NCBI GenBank assembly: GCA_023053685.1
Contig: JALIGW010000217.1
Location: 122,913-186,912, forward strand
Length of the DNA: 64,000 nt
Direction of reading: 5' to 3'
From: Diadophis punctatus similis
Taxonomy: Eukaryota; Chordata; Lepidosauria; Squamata; Dipsadidae
This document shows positions 9,789 to 23,200 of the stretch, one piece after another (the first letter of the stretch is position 1; each line of letters begins with the position of its first letter). Below the pieces are notes generated by a model. The model did not search any database. It had not been told where the DNA came from and saw only the letters and a list, made by a program, of their open reading frames with translations. The translations under genes were made by a program, and so were the position numbers.

Positions 9789-12700
9789 GTGTTAGACATT
9801 GGGCTAGCTCTTTAGGGTAAGCTCGGAATCGAAAATCAAGCGAGAATTTGGCTTTCCAGCACGTGGGGAACAGGAATATTTCTTTCTTTTTCATTTCTGA
9901 GGTGTTTGTCAAAAGTGATGTTTTTGGGCTGAATTGAGAAATAAGGCGAATGCTGTGTTAGACCTTGGGCTAGCTCTTCAGGGTAGGCTCGGAATCAAAA
10001 TTCAAGCGAGAATTCGGCTTTCCAGCCCGTGGGGAACAGGAATATGTGTTTCTTTTTTATTTCTGAGGTGTTTGTCAAAAGTCATGTTTTTTGGCTGTAT
10101 TGAGTCCTAAGGCGAATGCTGTGTTAGACTTTGGGCTAGCTCTTCAGGGTAGGCTCGGAATCAAAATTCAAGCGAGAATTCGGCTTTCCAGCCCGTGGGG
10201 AACAGGAATATGTGTTTCTTTTTCATTTCTGAGGTGTTTGTCAAAAGTGATGTTTTTGGGCTGAATTGAATCCTAAGGCGAATGCTGTGTTAGACTTTGG
10301 GCTAGCTCTTCAGGGTAGGCTCGGAATCGAAAATGAAGCGAGAATTCAGCTTTCCAGCATGTGGGGAACAGGAATATGTGTTTCTTTTTCATTTCTGAGG
10401 TGTTTGTCAAAAGTGATGTTTTTGGACAATTGAATCCTAAGGCGAATGCTGTGTTAGACTTTGGGCTAGCTCTTCAGGGTAGGCTCGGAATCGAAAATCA
10501 AGCGAGAATTTGGCTTTCCAGCACGTGGGGAACAGGAATATGTCTTTCTTTTTCATTTCTGAGGTGTTTGTCAAAAGTGATGTTTTTGGGCTGAATTGAA
10601 TCCTAAGGCGAATGCTGTGTTAGACCTTGGGCTAGCTCTTCAGGGAAAGGTCGGAATGAAAAATCAAGCGAGAATTCGGCTTTCCAGCCCGTGGGGAACA
10701 GGAATATGTGTTTCTTTTTCATTTCTGAGGTGTTTGTCAAAAGTGATGTTTTTGGGCTGAATTGAATCCTAAGGCGAATGCTGTGTTAGACTTTGGGCTA
10801 GCTCTTCAGGGTAGGCTCGGAATCGAAAATCAAGCGAGAATTTGGTTTTCCAGCACGTGGGGAACAGGAATATGTGTTTCTTTTTCATTTCTGAGGTGTT
10901 TGTCAAAAGTGATGTTTTTGGGCTGAATTGAATCCTAAGGCGAATGCTGTGTTAGACCTTGGGCTAGTTCTTCAGGGAAAGGTCGGAATCAAAAATCAAG
11001 CGAGAATTCGGCTTTCCAGCCCGTGGGGAACAGGAATATGTGTTTCTTTTTCATTTCTGAGGTGTTTGTCAAAAGTGATGTTTTTGGGCTGAATTGAGAA
11101 ATAAGGCGAATGCTGTGTTAGACATTGGGCTAGCTCTTCAGGGTAGGCTCGGAATCAAAATTCAAGCGAAAATTCGGCTTTCCAGCATGTGGGGAACAGG
11201 AATATGTGTTTCTTTTTCATTTCTGATGTGTTTGTCAAAAGTGATGTTTTTTGGCTGAATTGAGAACTAAGGTGAATTCCGTGTTAGACATTGGGCTAGC
11301 TCTTCAGGGAAAGGTCGGAATCAAAAATCAAGAGAGAATTCAGCTTTCCAGCCTGTGGGGAACAGGAATATGTGTTTCATTTTCATTTCTGAGGTGTTTG
11401 TCAAAAGTGATGTTTTTGGACTGAATTGAATCCTAAGGCGAATGCTGTGTTAGACTTTGGGCTAGCTCTTCAGGGTAGGCTCGGAATCGAAAATCAAGCG
11501 AGAATTCGGCTTTCCAGCCTGTGGGGAACAGGAATATGTGTTTCATTTTCATTTCTGAGGTGTTTGTCAAAAGTCATATTTTTTGGCTGTATTGAGTCCT
11601 AAGGCGAATGCTGTGTTAGACTTTGGGCTAGCTCTTCAGGGAAAGGTCGGAATCAAAAATCAAGCGAGAATTCGGCTTTCCAGCCTGTGGGGAACAGGAA
11701 TATGTGTTTCATTTTCATTTCTGAGGTGTTTGTCAAAAGTCATGTTTTTTGGCTGTATTGAGTCCTAAGGCGAATGCTGTGTTAGACTTTGGGCTAGCTC
11801 TTCAGGGTAGGCTCGGAATCGAAAATCAAGCGAGAATTTGGCTTTCCAGCACGTGGGGAACAGGAATATGTCTTTCTTTTTCATTTCTGAGGTGTTTGTC
11901 AAAAGTGATGTTTTTGGGCTGAATTGAATCCTAAGGCGAATGCTGTGTTAGACCTTGGGCTAGCTCTTCAGGGAAAGGTCGAATCAAAAATCAAGCGAGA
12001 ATTCGGCTTTCCAGCCCGTGGGGAACAGGAATATGTGTTTCTTTTTCATTTCTGAGGTGTTTGTCAAAAGTGATGTTTTTGGGCTGAATTGAATCCTAAG
12101 GCGAATGCTGTGTTAGACTTTCGGCTAGCTCTTCAGGGTAGGCTCGGAATCGAAAATCAAGCGAGAATTTGGCTTTCCAGCACGTGGGGAACAGGAATAT
12201 GTCTTTCTTTTTCATTTCTGAGGTGTTTGTCAAAAGTGATGTTTTTGGGCTGAATTGAATCCTAAGGCGAATGCTGTGTTAGACCTTGGGCTAGCTCTTC
12301 AGGGAAAGGTCGGAATCAGAAATCAAGCGAGAATTCGGCTTTCCAGCCCGTGGTGAACAGGAATATGTGTTTCTTTTTCATTTCTGAGGTGTTTGTCAAA
12401 AGTGATGTTTTTGGGCTGAATTGAGAAATAAGGCGAATGCTGTGTTAGACCTTGGGCTAGCTCTTCAGGGTAGGCTCGGAATCAAAATTCAAGCGAGAAT
12501 TCGGCTTTCCAGCATGTGGGGAACAGGAATATGTGTTTCTTTTTCATTTCTGATGTGTTTGTCAAAAGTGATGTTTTTTGGCTGAATTGAGAACTAAGGC
12601 GAATTCCGTGTTAGTCATTGGGCTAGCTCTTCAGGGAAAGGTCGGAATCAAAAATCAAGAGAGAATTCAGCTTTCCAGCCTGTGGGGAACAGGAATATGT

Positions 12701-14927
12701 GTTTCATTTTCATTTCTGAGGTGTTTGTCAAAAGTGATGTTTTTGGACTGAATTGAATCCTAAGGCGAATGCTGTGTTAGACTTTGGGCTAGCTCTTCAG
12801 GGTAGGCTCGGAATCGAAAATCAAGCGAGAATTCGGCTTTCCAGCCTGTGGGGAACAGGAATATGTGTTTCATTTTCATTTCTGAGGTGTTTGTCAAAAG
12901 TCATGTTTTTTGGCTGTATTGAGTCCTAAGGCGAATGCTGTGTTAGACTTTGGGCTAGCTCTTCAGGGAAAGGTCGGAATCAAAAATCAAGCGAGAATTC
13001 GGCTTTCCAGCCTGTGGGGAACAGGAATATGTGTTTCATTTTCATTTCTGAGGTGTTTGTCAAAAGTCATGTTTTTTGGCTGTATTGAGTCCTAAGGCGA
13101 ATGCTGTGTTAGACCTTGGGCTAACTCTTCAGGGAAAGGTCGGAATCAAAAATCAAGCGAGAATTCGGCTTTCCAGCCCGTGGGGAACAGGAATATGTGT
13201 TTCTTTTTCATTTCTGAGGTGTTTGTCAAAAGTGATGTTTTTGGGCTGAATTGAGAAATAAGGCGAATGCTGTGTTAGACCTTGGGCTAGCTCTTCAGGG
13301 TAGGCTCGGAATAAAAATTCAAGCGAGAATTCGGCTTTCCAGCATGTGGGGAACAGGAATATGTGTTTCTTTTTCATTTCTGATGTGTTTGTCAAAAGTG
13401 ATGTTTTTTGGCTGAATTGAGAACTAAGGCGAATTTCGTGTTAGTCATTGGGCTAGCTCTTCAGGGTAGGCTCGGAATCGAAAATCAAGCGAGAATTTGG
13501 CTTTCCAGCCTGTGGGGAACAGGAATATGTGTTTCATTTTCATTTCTGAGGTGTTTGTCAAAAGTCATGTTTTTTGGCTGTATTGAGTCCTAAGGCGAAT
13601 GCTGTGTTAGACTTTGGGCTAGCTCTTCAGGGTAGGCTTGGAATTGAAAATCAAGCGAGAATTCGGCTTTCCAGCCTGTGGGGAACAGGAATATGTGTTT
13701 CCTTTTCATTTCTGAGGTGTTTGTCAAAAGTCATGTTTTTTGGCTGTATTGAGTCCTAAGGCGAATGCTGTGTTAGACTTTGGGCTAGCTCTTCAGGGAA
13801 AGGTCGGAATCAAAAATCAAGCGAGAATTCGGCTTTCCAGCCTGTGGGGAACAGGAATATGTGTTTCATTTTCATTTCTGAGGTGTTTGTCAAAAGTCAT
13901 GTTTTTTGGCTGTATTGAGTCCAAAGGCGAATGCTGTGTTAGACTTTGGGCTAGCTCTTCAGGGTACGCTCGGAATCGAAAATCAAGCGAGAATTCGGCT
14001 TTCCAGCCTGTGGGGAACAGGAATATGTGTTTCTTTTTCATTCTGAGGTGTTTGTCAAAAGTGATGTTTTTGGGCTGAATTGAGAACTATGGCGAATTCC
14101 GTGTTAGACATTGGGCTTTCTGTTCAGGAAAGCTCGGAATCAAAAATGAAGCGAGAATTCGGCTTTCCAGCCTGTGGGGAACAGGAATATGTGTTTCATT
14201 TTCATTTCTGAGGTGTTTGTCAAAAGTCATGTTTTTTGGCTGTATTGAGTCCTAAGGCGAATGCTGTGTTAGACTTTGGGCTAGCTCTTCAGGGTAGGTT
14301 CCGAATCAAAATTCAAGCGAGAATTCGGCTTTCCAGCACGTGGGGAACAGGAATATGTGTTTCTTTTTCATTTCTGAGGTGTTTGTCAAAGTGATGTTTT
14401 TGGACTGAATTGAATCCTAAGGCGAATGCTGTGTTAGACTTTCGGCTAGCTCTTCAGGGTAGGTTCGGAATCGAAAATCAAGTGAGAATTTGGCTTTCCA
14501 GCCCGTGGGGAACAGGAATATGTGTTTCTTTTTCATTTCTGAGGTGTTTGTCAAAAGTGATGTTTTTGGGCTGAATTGAGAAATAAGGCGAATGCTGTGT
14601 TAGACCTTGGGCTAGCTCTTCAGGGAAAGGTCGGAATCAAAAATCAAGCGAGAATTCGGCTTTCCAGCCTGTGGGGAACAGGAATATGTGTTTCATTTTC
14701 ATTTCTGAGGTGTTTGTCAAAAGTCATGTTTTTTGGCTGTATTGAGTCCTAAGGCGAATGCTGTGTTAGACTTTGGGCTAGCTCTTCAGGGTAGGCTCGG
14801 AATCAAAATTCAAGCGAGAATTCGGCTTTCCAGCCCGTGGTGAACAGGAATATGTGTTTCTTTTTCATTTCTGAGGTGTTTGTCAAAAGTGATGTTTTTG
14901 GCTGAATTGAATCCTAAGGCGAATGCT
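9789..14927. repeat. Macro-repeat copy with shortened internal section
   Basis: This copy runs from the TTTAGGGTAAGC unit at 9789. It lacks one unit between the GGTTTTCC unit (10783) and the GGGCTAGTTC unit (10949) that the copies at 4146 and 15756 retain. It also lacks the 6635-6966 dimer and the following TTCGG unit present in the preceding copy. Private changes include GTCATATT near 11574, CTAACTC near 13122, GGAATAAAAATTC near 13309 and GAATTTCGTG near 13432. It ends in a stretch where one-base deletions begin (14041, 14128, 14389, 14902). Confidence 0.7.
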
Positions 14928-17247
14928 GTGTTAGACTTTGGGCTAGCTCTTCAGGGTAGGCTCGGAATCGAAAATCAAGCGAGAATTCGGCTTTCCAGCA
15001 TGTGGGGAACAGGAATATTTCTTTCTTTTTCATTTCTGAGGTGTTTGTCAAAAGTGATGTTTTTGGGCTGAATTGAATCCTAAGGCGAATGCTGTGTTAG
15101 ACCTTGGGCTAGCTCTTCAGGGTAGGCTCGGAATCAAAATTCAAGCGAGAATTCGGCTTTCCAGCCCGTGGGGAACAGGAATATGTGTTTCTTTTTTATT
15201 TCTGAGGTGTTTGTCAAAAGTCATGTTTTTTGGCTGTATTGAGTCCTAAGGCGAATGCTGTGTTAGACTTTGGGCTAGCTCTTCAGGGTAGGCTCGGAAT
15301 CGAAAATGAAGCGAGAATTCAGCTTTCCAGCATGTGGGGAACAGGAATATGTGTTTCTTTTTCATTTCTGAGGTGTTTGTCAAAAGTGATGTTTTTGGAC
15401 AATTGAATCCTAAGGCGAATGCTGTGTTAGACTTTGGGCTAGCTCTTCAGGGTAGGCTCGGAATCGAAAATCAAGCGAGAATTTGGCTTTCCAGCACGTG
15501 GGGAACAGGAATATGTCTTTCTTTTTCATTTCTGAGGTGTTTGTCAAAAGTGATGTTTTTGGGCTGAATTGAATCCTAAGGCGAATGCTGTGTTAGACCT
15601 TGGGCTAGCTCTTCAGGGAAAGGTCGGAATGAAAAATCAAGCTAGAATTCGGCTTTCCAGCCCGTGGGGAACAGGAATATGTGTTTCTTTTTCATTTCTG
15701 AGGTGTTTGTCAAAAGTGATGTTTTTGGGCTGAATTGAATCCTAAGGCGAATGCTGTGTTAGACTTTGGGCTAGCTCTTCAGGTAGGCTCGGAATCGAAA
15801 ATCAAGCGAGAATTTGGTTTTCCAGCACGTGGGGAACAGGAATATGTGTTTCTTTTTCATTTCTGAGGTGTTTGTCAAAAGTGATGTTTTGGACTGAATT
15901 GAATCCTAAGGCGAATGCTGTGTTAGACTTTCGGCTAGCTCTTCAGGGTAGGCTCGGAATCGAAAATCAAGCGAGAATTTGGCTTTCCAGCACGTGGGGA
16001 ACAGGAATATGTCTTTCTTTTTCATTTCTGAGGTGTTTTTCAAAAGTGATGTTTTTGGGCTGAATTGAATCCTAAGGCGAATGCTGTGTTAGACCTTGGG
16101 CTAGTTCTTCAGGGAAAGGTCGGAATCAAAAATCAAGCGAGAATTCGGCTTTCCAGCCCGTGGGGAACAGGAATATGTGTTTCTTTTTCATTTCTGAGGT
16201 GTTTGTCAAAAGTGATGTTTTTGGGCTGAATTGAGAAATAAGGCGAATGCTGTGTTAGACATTGGGCTAGCTCTTCAGGGTAGGCTCGGAATCAAAATTC
16301 AAGCGAGAATTCGGCTTTCCAGCATGTGGGGAACAGGAATATGTGTTCTTTTTCATTTCTGATGTGTTTGTCAAAAGTGATGTTTTTTGGCTGAATTGAG
16401 AACTAAGGCGAATTCCGTGTTAGACATTGGGCTAGCTCTTCAGGGAAAGGTCGGAATCAAAAATCAAGAGAGAATTCAGCTTTCCAGCCTGTGGGGAACA
16501 GGAATATGTGTTTCATTTTCATTTCTGAGGTGTTTGTCAAAAGTGATGTTTTTGGACTGAATTGAATCCTAAGGCGAATGCTGTGTTAGACTTTGGGCTA
16601 GCTCTTCAGGGTAGGCTCGGAATCGAAAATCAAGCGAGAATTCGGTTTTCCAGCCTGTGGGGAACAGGAATATGTGTTTCATTTTCATTTCTGAGGTGTT
16701 TGTCAAAAGTCATGTTTTTTGGCTGTATTGAGTCCTAAGGCGAATGCTGTGTTAGACTTTGGGCTAGCTCTTCAGGGAAAGGTCGGAATCAAAAATCAAG
16801 CGAGAATTCGGCTTTCCAGCCTGTGGGGAACAGGAATATGTGTTTCATTTTCATTTCTGAGGTGTTTGTCAAAAGTCATGTTTTTTGGCTGTATTGAGTC
16901 CTAAGGCGAATGCTGTGTTAGACTTTGGGCTAGCTCTTCAGGGTAGGCTCGGAATCGAAAATCAAGCGAGAATTTGGCTTTCCAGCACGTGGGGAACAGG
17001 AATATGTCTTTCTTTTTCATTTCTGAGGTGTTTGTCAAAAGTGATGTTTTTGGGCTGAATTGAATCCTAAGGCGAATGCTGTGTTAGACCTTGGGCTAGC
17101 TCTTCAGGGAAAGGTCGAATCAAAAATCAAGCGAGAATTCGGCTTTCCAGCCCGTGGGGAACAGGAATATGTGTTTCTTTTTCATTTCTGAGGTGTTTGT
17201 CAAAAGTGATGTTTTTGGGCTGAATTGAATCCTAAGGCGAATGCTGT

Positions 17248-20200
17248 GTTAGACTTTCGGCTAGCTCTTCAGGGTAGGCTCGGAATCGAAAATCAAGCGA
17301 GAATTTGGCTTTCCAGCACGTGGGGAACAGGAATATGTCTTTCTTTTTCATTTCTGAGGTGTTTGTCAAAAGTGATGTTTTTGGGCTGAATTGAATCCTA
17401 AGGCGAATGCTGTGTTAGACCTTGGGCTAGCTCTTCAGGAAAGGTCGGAATCAGAAATCAAGCGAGAATTCGGCTTTCCAGCCGTGGTGAACAGGAATAT
17501 GTGTTTCTTTTTCATTTCTGAGGTGTTTGTCAAAAGTGATGTTTTTGGGCTGAATTGAGAAATAAGGCGAATGCTGTGTTAGACCTTGGGCTAGCTCTTC
17601 AGGGTAGGCTCGGAATCAAAATTCAAGCGAGAATTCGGCTTTCCAGCATGTGGGGAACAGGAATATGTGTTTCTTTTTCATTTCTGATGTGTTTGTCAAA
17701 AGTGATGTTTTTTGGCTGAATTGAGAACTAAGGCGAATGCTGTGTTAGACTTTGGGCTAGCTCTTCAGGGTAGGCTCGGAATCGAAAATCAAGCGAGAAT
17801 TCGGCTTTCCAGCCTGTGGGGAACAGGAATATGTGTTTCATTTTCATTTCTGAGGTGTTTGTCAAAAGTCATGTTTTTTGGCTGTATTGAGTCCTAAGGC
17901 GAATGCTGTGTTAGACTTTGGGCTAGCTCTTCAGGGAAAGGTCGGAATCAAAAATCAAGCGAGAATTCGGCTTTCCAGCCTGTGGGGAACAGGAATATGT
18001 GTTTCATTTTCATTTCTGAGGTGTTTGTCAAAAGTCATGTTTTTTGGCTGTATTGAGTCCTAAGGCGAATGCTGTGTTAGACTTTCGGCTAGCTCTTCAG
18101 GGTAGGCTCGGAATCGAAAATCAAGCGAGAATTTGGCTTTCCAGCACGTGGTGAACAGGAATATGTCTTTCTTTTTCATTTCTGAGGTGTTTGTCAAAAG
18201 TGATGTTTTTGGGCTGAATTGAATCCTAAGGCGAATGCTGTGTTAGACCTTGGGCTAGCTCTTCAGGGAAAGGTCGGAATCAAAAATCAAGCGAGAATTC
18301 GGCTTTCCAGCCCGTGGGAAACAGGAATATGTGTTTCTTTTCATTTCTGAGGTGTTTGTCAAAAGTGATGTTTTTGGGCTGAATTGAGAAATAAGGCGAA
18401 TGCTGTGTTAGACCTTGGGCTAGCTCTTCAGGGTAGGCTCGGAATCAAAATTCAAGCGAGAATTCGGCTTTCCAGCATGTGGGGAACAGGAATATGTGTT
18501 TCTTTTTCATTTCTGAGGTGTTTGTCAAAAGTCATGTTTTTTGGCTGAATTGAGAACTAAGGCGAATTCCGTGTTAGTCATTGGGCTAGCTCTTCAGGGT
18601 AGGCTCGGAATCGAAAATCAAGCGAGAATTTGGCTTTCCAGCCTGTGGGGAACAGGAATATGTGTTTCATTTTCATTTCTGAGGTGTTTGTCAAAAGTCA
18701 TGTTTTTTTGGCTGTATTGAGTCCTAAGGCGAATGCTGTGTTAGACTTTGGGCTAGCTCTTCAGGGTAGGCTTGGAATTGAAAATCAAGCGAGAATTCGG
18801 CTTTCCAGCCTGTGGGGAACAGGAATATGTGTTTCCTTTTCATTTCTGAGGTGTTTGTCAAAAGTCATGTTTTTTGGCTGTATTGAGTCCTAAGGCGAAT
18901 GCTGTGTTAGACTTTGGGCTAGCTCTTCAGGGAAAGGTCGGAATCAAAAATCAAGCGAGAATTCGGCTTTCCAGCCTGTGGGGAACAGGAATATGTGTTT
19001 CATTTTCATTTCTGAGGTGTTTGTCAAAAGTCATGTTTTTTGGCTGTATTGAGTCCAAAGGCGAATGCTGTGTTAGACTTTGGGCTAGCTCTTCAGGGTA
19101 GGCTCGGAATCGAAAATCAAGCGAGAATTCGGCTTTCCAGCCTGTGGGGAACAGGAATATGTGTTTCTTTTTCATTTCTGAGGTGTTTGTCAAAAGTGAT
19201 GTTTTTGGGCTGAATTGAGAACTAAGGCGAATTCCGTGTTAGACATTGGGCTTTCTGTTCAGGGAAAGCTCGGAATCAAAAATCAAGCGAGAATTCGGCT
19301 TTCCAGCCTGTGGGGAACAGGAATATGTGTTTCATTTTCATTTCTGAGGTGTTTGTCAAAAGTCATGTTTTTTGGCTGTATTGAGTCCTAAGGCGAATGC
19401 TGTGTTAGACTTTGGGCTAGCTCTTCAGGGTAGGCTCCGAATCAAAATTCAAGCGAGAATTCGGCTTTCCAGCACGTGGGGAACAGGAATATGTGTTTCT
19501 TTTCATTTCTGAGGTGTTTGTCAAAAGTGATGTTTTTGGACTGAATTGAATCCTAAGGCGAATGCTGTGTTAGACTTTCGGCTAGCTCTTCAGGGTAGGT
19601 TCGGAATCGAAAATCAAGTGAGAATTTGGCTTTCCAGCCCGTGGGGAACAGGAATATGTGTTTCTTTTTCATTTCTGAGGTGTTTGTCAAAAGTGATGTT
19701 TTTGGGCTGAATTGAGAAATAAGGCGAATGCTGTGTTAGACCTTGGGCTAGCTCTTCAGGGAAAGGTCGGAATCAAAAATCAAGCGAGAATTCGGCTTTC
19801 CAGCCTGTGGGGAACAGGAATATGTGTTTCATTTTCATTTCTGAGGTGTTTGTCAAAAGTCATGTTTTTTGGCTGTATTGAGTCCTAAGGCGAATGCTGT
19901 GTTAGACTTTGGGCTAGCTCTTCAGGGTAGGCTCGGAATCAAAATTCAAGCGAGAATTCGGCTTTCCAGCCCGTGGGGAACAGGAATATGTGTTTCTTTT
20001 TCATTTCTGAGGTGTTTGTCAAAAGTGATGTTTTTGGGCTGAATTGAATCCTAAGGCGAATGCTGTGTTAGACTTTGGGCTAGCTCTTCAGGGTAGGCTC
20101 GGAATCGAAAATCAAGCGAGAATTCGGCTTTCCAGCATGTGGGGAACAGGAATATGTGTTTCTTTTTCATTTCTGAGGTGTTTGTCAAAAGTCATGTTTT

Positions 20201-23200
20201 TTGGCTGTATTGAATCCTAAGGCGAATGCTGTGTTAGACATTGGGCTAGCTCTTTAGGGTAAGCTCGGAATCGAAAATCAAGCGAGAATTTGGCTTTCCA
20301 GCACGTGGGGAACAGGAATATTTCTTTCTTTTTCATTTCTGAGGTGTTTGTCAAAAGTGATGTTTTTGGGCTGAATTGAGAAATAAGGCGAATGCTGTGT
20401 TAGACCTTGGGCTAGCTCTTCAGGGTAGGCTCGGAATCAAAATTCAAGCGAGAATTCGGCTTTCCAGCCCGTGGGGAACAGGAATATGTGTTTCTTTTTT
20501 ATTTCTGAGGTGTTTGTCAAAAGTCATGTTTTTTGGCTGTATTGAGTCCTAAGGCGAATGCTGTGTTAGACTTTGGGCTAGCTCTTCAGGGTAGGCTCGG
20601 AATCAAAATTCAAGCGAGAATTCGGCTTTCCAGCCCGTGGGGAACAGGAATATGTGTTTCTTTTTCATTTCTGAGGTGTTTGTCAAAAGTGATGTTTTTG
20701 GGCTGAATTGAATCCTAAGGCGAATGCTGTGTTAGACTTTGGGCTAGCTCTTCAGGGTAGGCTCGGAATCGAAAATGAAGCGAGAATTCGGCTTTCCAGC
20801 ATGTGGGGAACAGGAATATGTGTTTCTTTTTCATTTCTGAGGTGTTTGTCAAAAGTGATGTTTTTGGACAATTGAATCCTAAGGCGAATGCTGTGTTAGA
20901 CTTTGGGCTAGCTCTTCAGGGTAGGCTCGGAATCGAAAATCAAGAGAGAATTTGGCTTTCCAGCACGTGGGGAACAGGAATATGTCTTTCTTTTTCATTT
21001 CTGAGGTGTTTGTCAAAAGTGATGTTTTTGGGCTGAATTGAATCCTAAGGCGAATGCTGTGTTAGACCTTGGGCTAGCTCTTCAGGGAAAGGTCGGAATG
21101 AAAAATCAAGCGAGAATTCGGCTTTCCAGCCCGTGGGGAACAGGAATATGTGTTTCTTTTTCATTTCTGAGGTGTTTGTCAAAAGTGATGTTTTTGGGCT
21201 GAATTGAATCCTAAGGCGAATGCTGTGTTAGACTTTGGGCTAGCTCTTCAGGGTAGGCTCGGAATCGAAAATCAAGCGAGAATTTGGTTTTCCAGCACGT
21301 GGGGAACAGGAATATGTGTTTCTTTTTCATTTCTGAGGTGTTTGTCAAAAGTGATGTTTTTTGGCTGTATTGAATCCTAAGGCGAATGCTGTGTTAGACA
21401 TTGGGCTAGCTCTTTAGGGTAAGCTCGGAATCGAAAATCAAGCGAGAATTTGGCTTTCCAGCACGTGGGGAACAGGAATATTTCTTTCTTTTTCATTTCT
21501 GAGGTGTTTGTCAAAAGTGATGTTTTTGGGCTGAATTGAGAAATAAGGCGAATGCTGTGTTAGACCTTGGGCTAGCTCTTCAGGGTAGGCTCGGAATCAA
21601 AATTCAAGCGAGAATTCGGCTTTCCAGCCCGTGGGGAACAGGAATATGTGTTTCTTTTTTATTTCTGAGGTGTTTGTCAAAAGTCATGTTTTTTGGCTGT
21701 ATTGAGTCCTAAGGCGAATGCTGTGTTAGACTTTGGGCTAGCTCTTCAGGGTAGGCTCGGAATCAAAATTCAAGCGAGAATTCGGCTTTCCAGCCCGTGG
21801 GGAACAGGAATATGTGTTTCTTTTTCATTTCTGAGGTGTTTGTCAAAAGTGATGTTTTTGGGCTGAATTGAATCCTAAGGCGAATGCTGTGTTAGACTTT
21901 GGGCTAGCTCTTCAGGGTAGGCTCGGAATCGAAAATGAAGCGAGAATTCAGCTTTCCAGCATGTGGGGAACAGGAATATGTGTTTCTTTTTCATTTCTGA
22001 GGTGTTTGTCAAAAGTGATGTTTTTGGGCTGAATTGAATCCTAAGGCGAATGCTGTGTTAGACTTTCGGCTAGCTCTTCAGGGTAGGCTCGGAATCGAAA
22101 ATCAAGCGAGAATTTGGCTTTCCAGCACGTGGGGAACAGGAATATGTCTTTCTTTTTCATTTCTGAGGTGTTTGTCAAAAGTGATGTTTTTGGGCTGAAT
22201 TGAATCCTAAGGCGAATGCTGTGTTAGACCTTGGGCTAGCTCTTCAGGGAAAGGTCGGAATCAGAAATCAAGCGAGAATTCGGCTTTCCAGCCCGTGGGG
22301 AACAGGAATATGTGTTTCTTTTTCATTTCTGAGGTGTTTGTCAAAAGTGATGTTTTTGGGCTGAATTGAATCCTAAGGCGAATGCTGTGTTAGACTTTCG
22401 GCTAGCTCTTCAGGGTAGGCTCGGAATCGAAAATCAAGCGAGAATTTGGCTTTCCAGCACGTGGGGAACAGGAATATGTCTTTCTTTTTCATTTCTGAGG
22501 TGTTTGTCAAAAGTGATGTTTTTGGGCTGAATTGAATCCTAAGGCGAATGCTGTGTTAGACCTTGGGCTAGCTCTTCAGGGAAAGGTCGGAATCAGAAAT
22601 CAAGCGAGAATTCGGCTTTCCAGCCCGTGGTGAACAGGAATATGTGTTTCTTTTTCATTTCTGAGGTGTTTGTCAAAAGTGATGTTTTTGGGCTGAATTG
22701 AGAAATAAGGCGAATGCTGTGTTAGACCTTGGGCTAGCTCTTCAGGGTAGGCTCGGAATCAAAATTCAAGCGAGAATTCGGCTTTCCAGCATGTGGGGAA
22801 CAGGAATATGTGTTTCTTTTTCATTTCTGATGTGTTTGTCAAAAGTGATGTTTTTTGGCTGAATTGAGAACTAAGGCGAATGCTGTGTTAGACTTTGGGC
22901 TAGCTCTTCAGGGTAGGCTCGGAATCGAAAATCAAGCGAGAATTCGGCTTTCCAGCCTGTGGGGAACAGGAATATGTGTTTCATTTTCATTTCTGAGGTG
23001 TTTGTCAAAAGTCATGTTTTTTGGCTGTATTGAGTCCTAAGGCGAATGCTGTGTTAGACTTTGGGCTAGCTCTTCAGGGAAAGGTCGGAATCAAAAATCA
23101 AGCGAGAATTCGGCTTTCCAGCCTGTGGGGAACAGGAATATGTGTTTCATTTTCATTTCTGAGGTGTTTGTCAAAAGTCATGTTTTTTGGCTGTATTGAG

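Noticed and set aside
13740..14078. Longer frames of 110-115 codons (also 57882-58214 and 61534-61881)
   Set aside because: They are longer only because a one-base indel in an error-prone stretch keeps the frame open for another partial unit.
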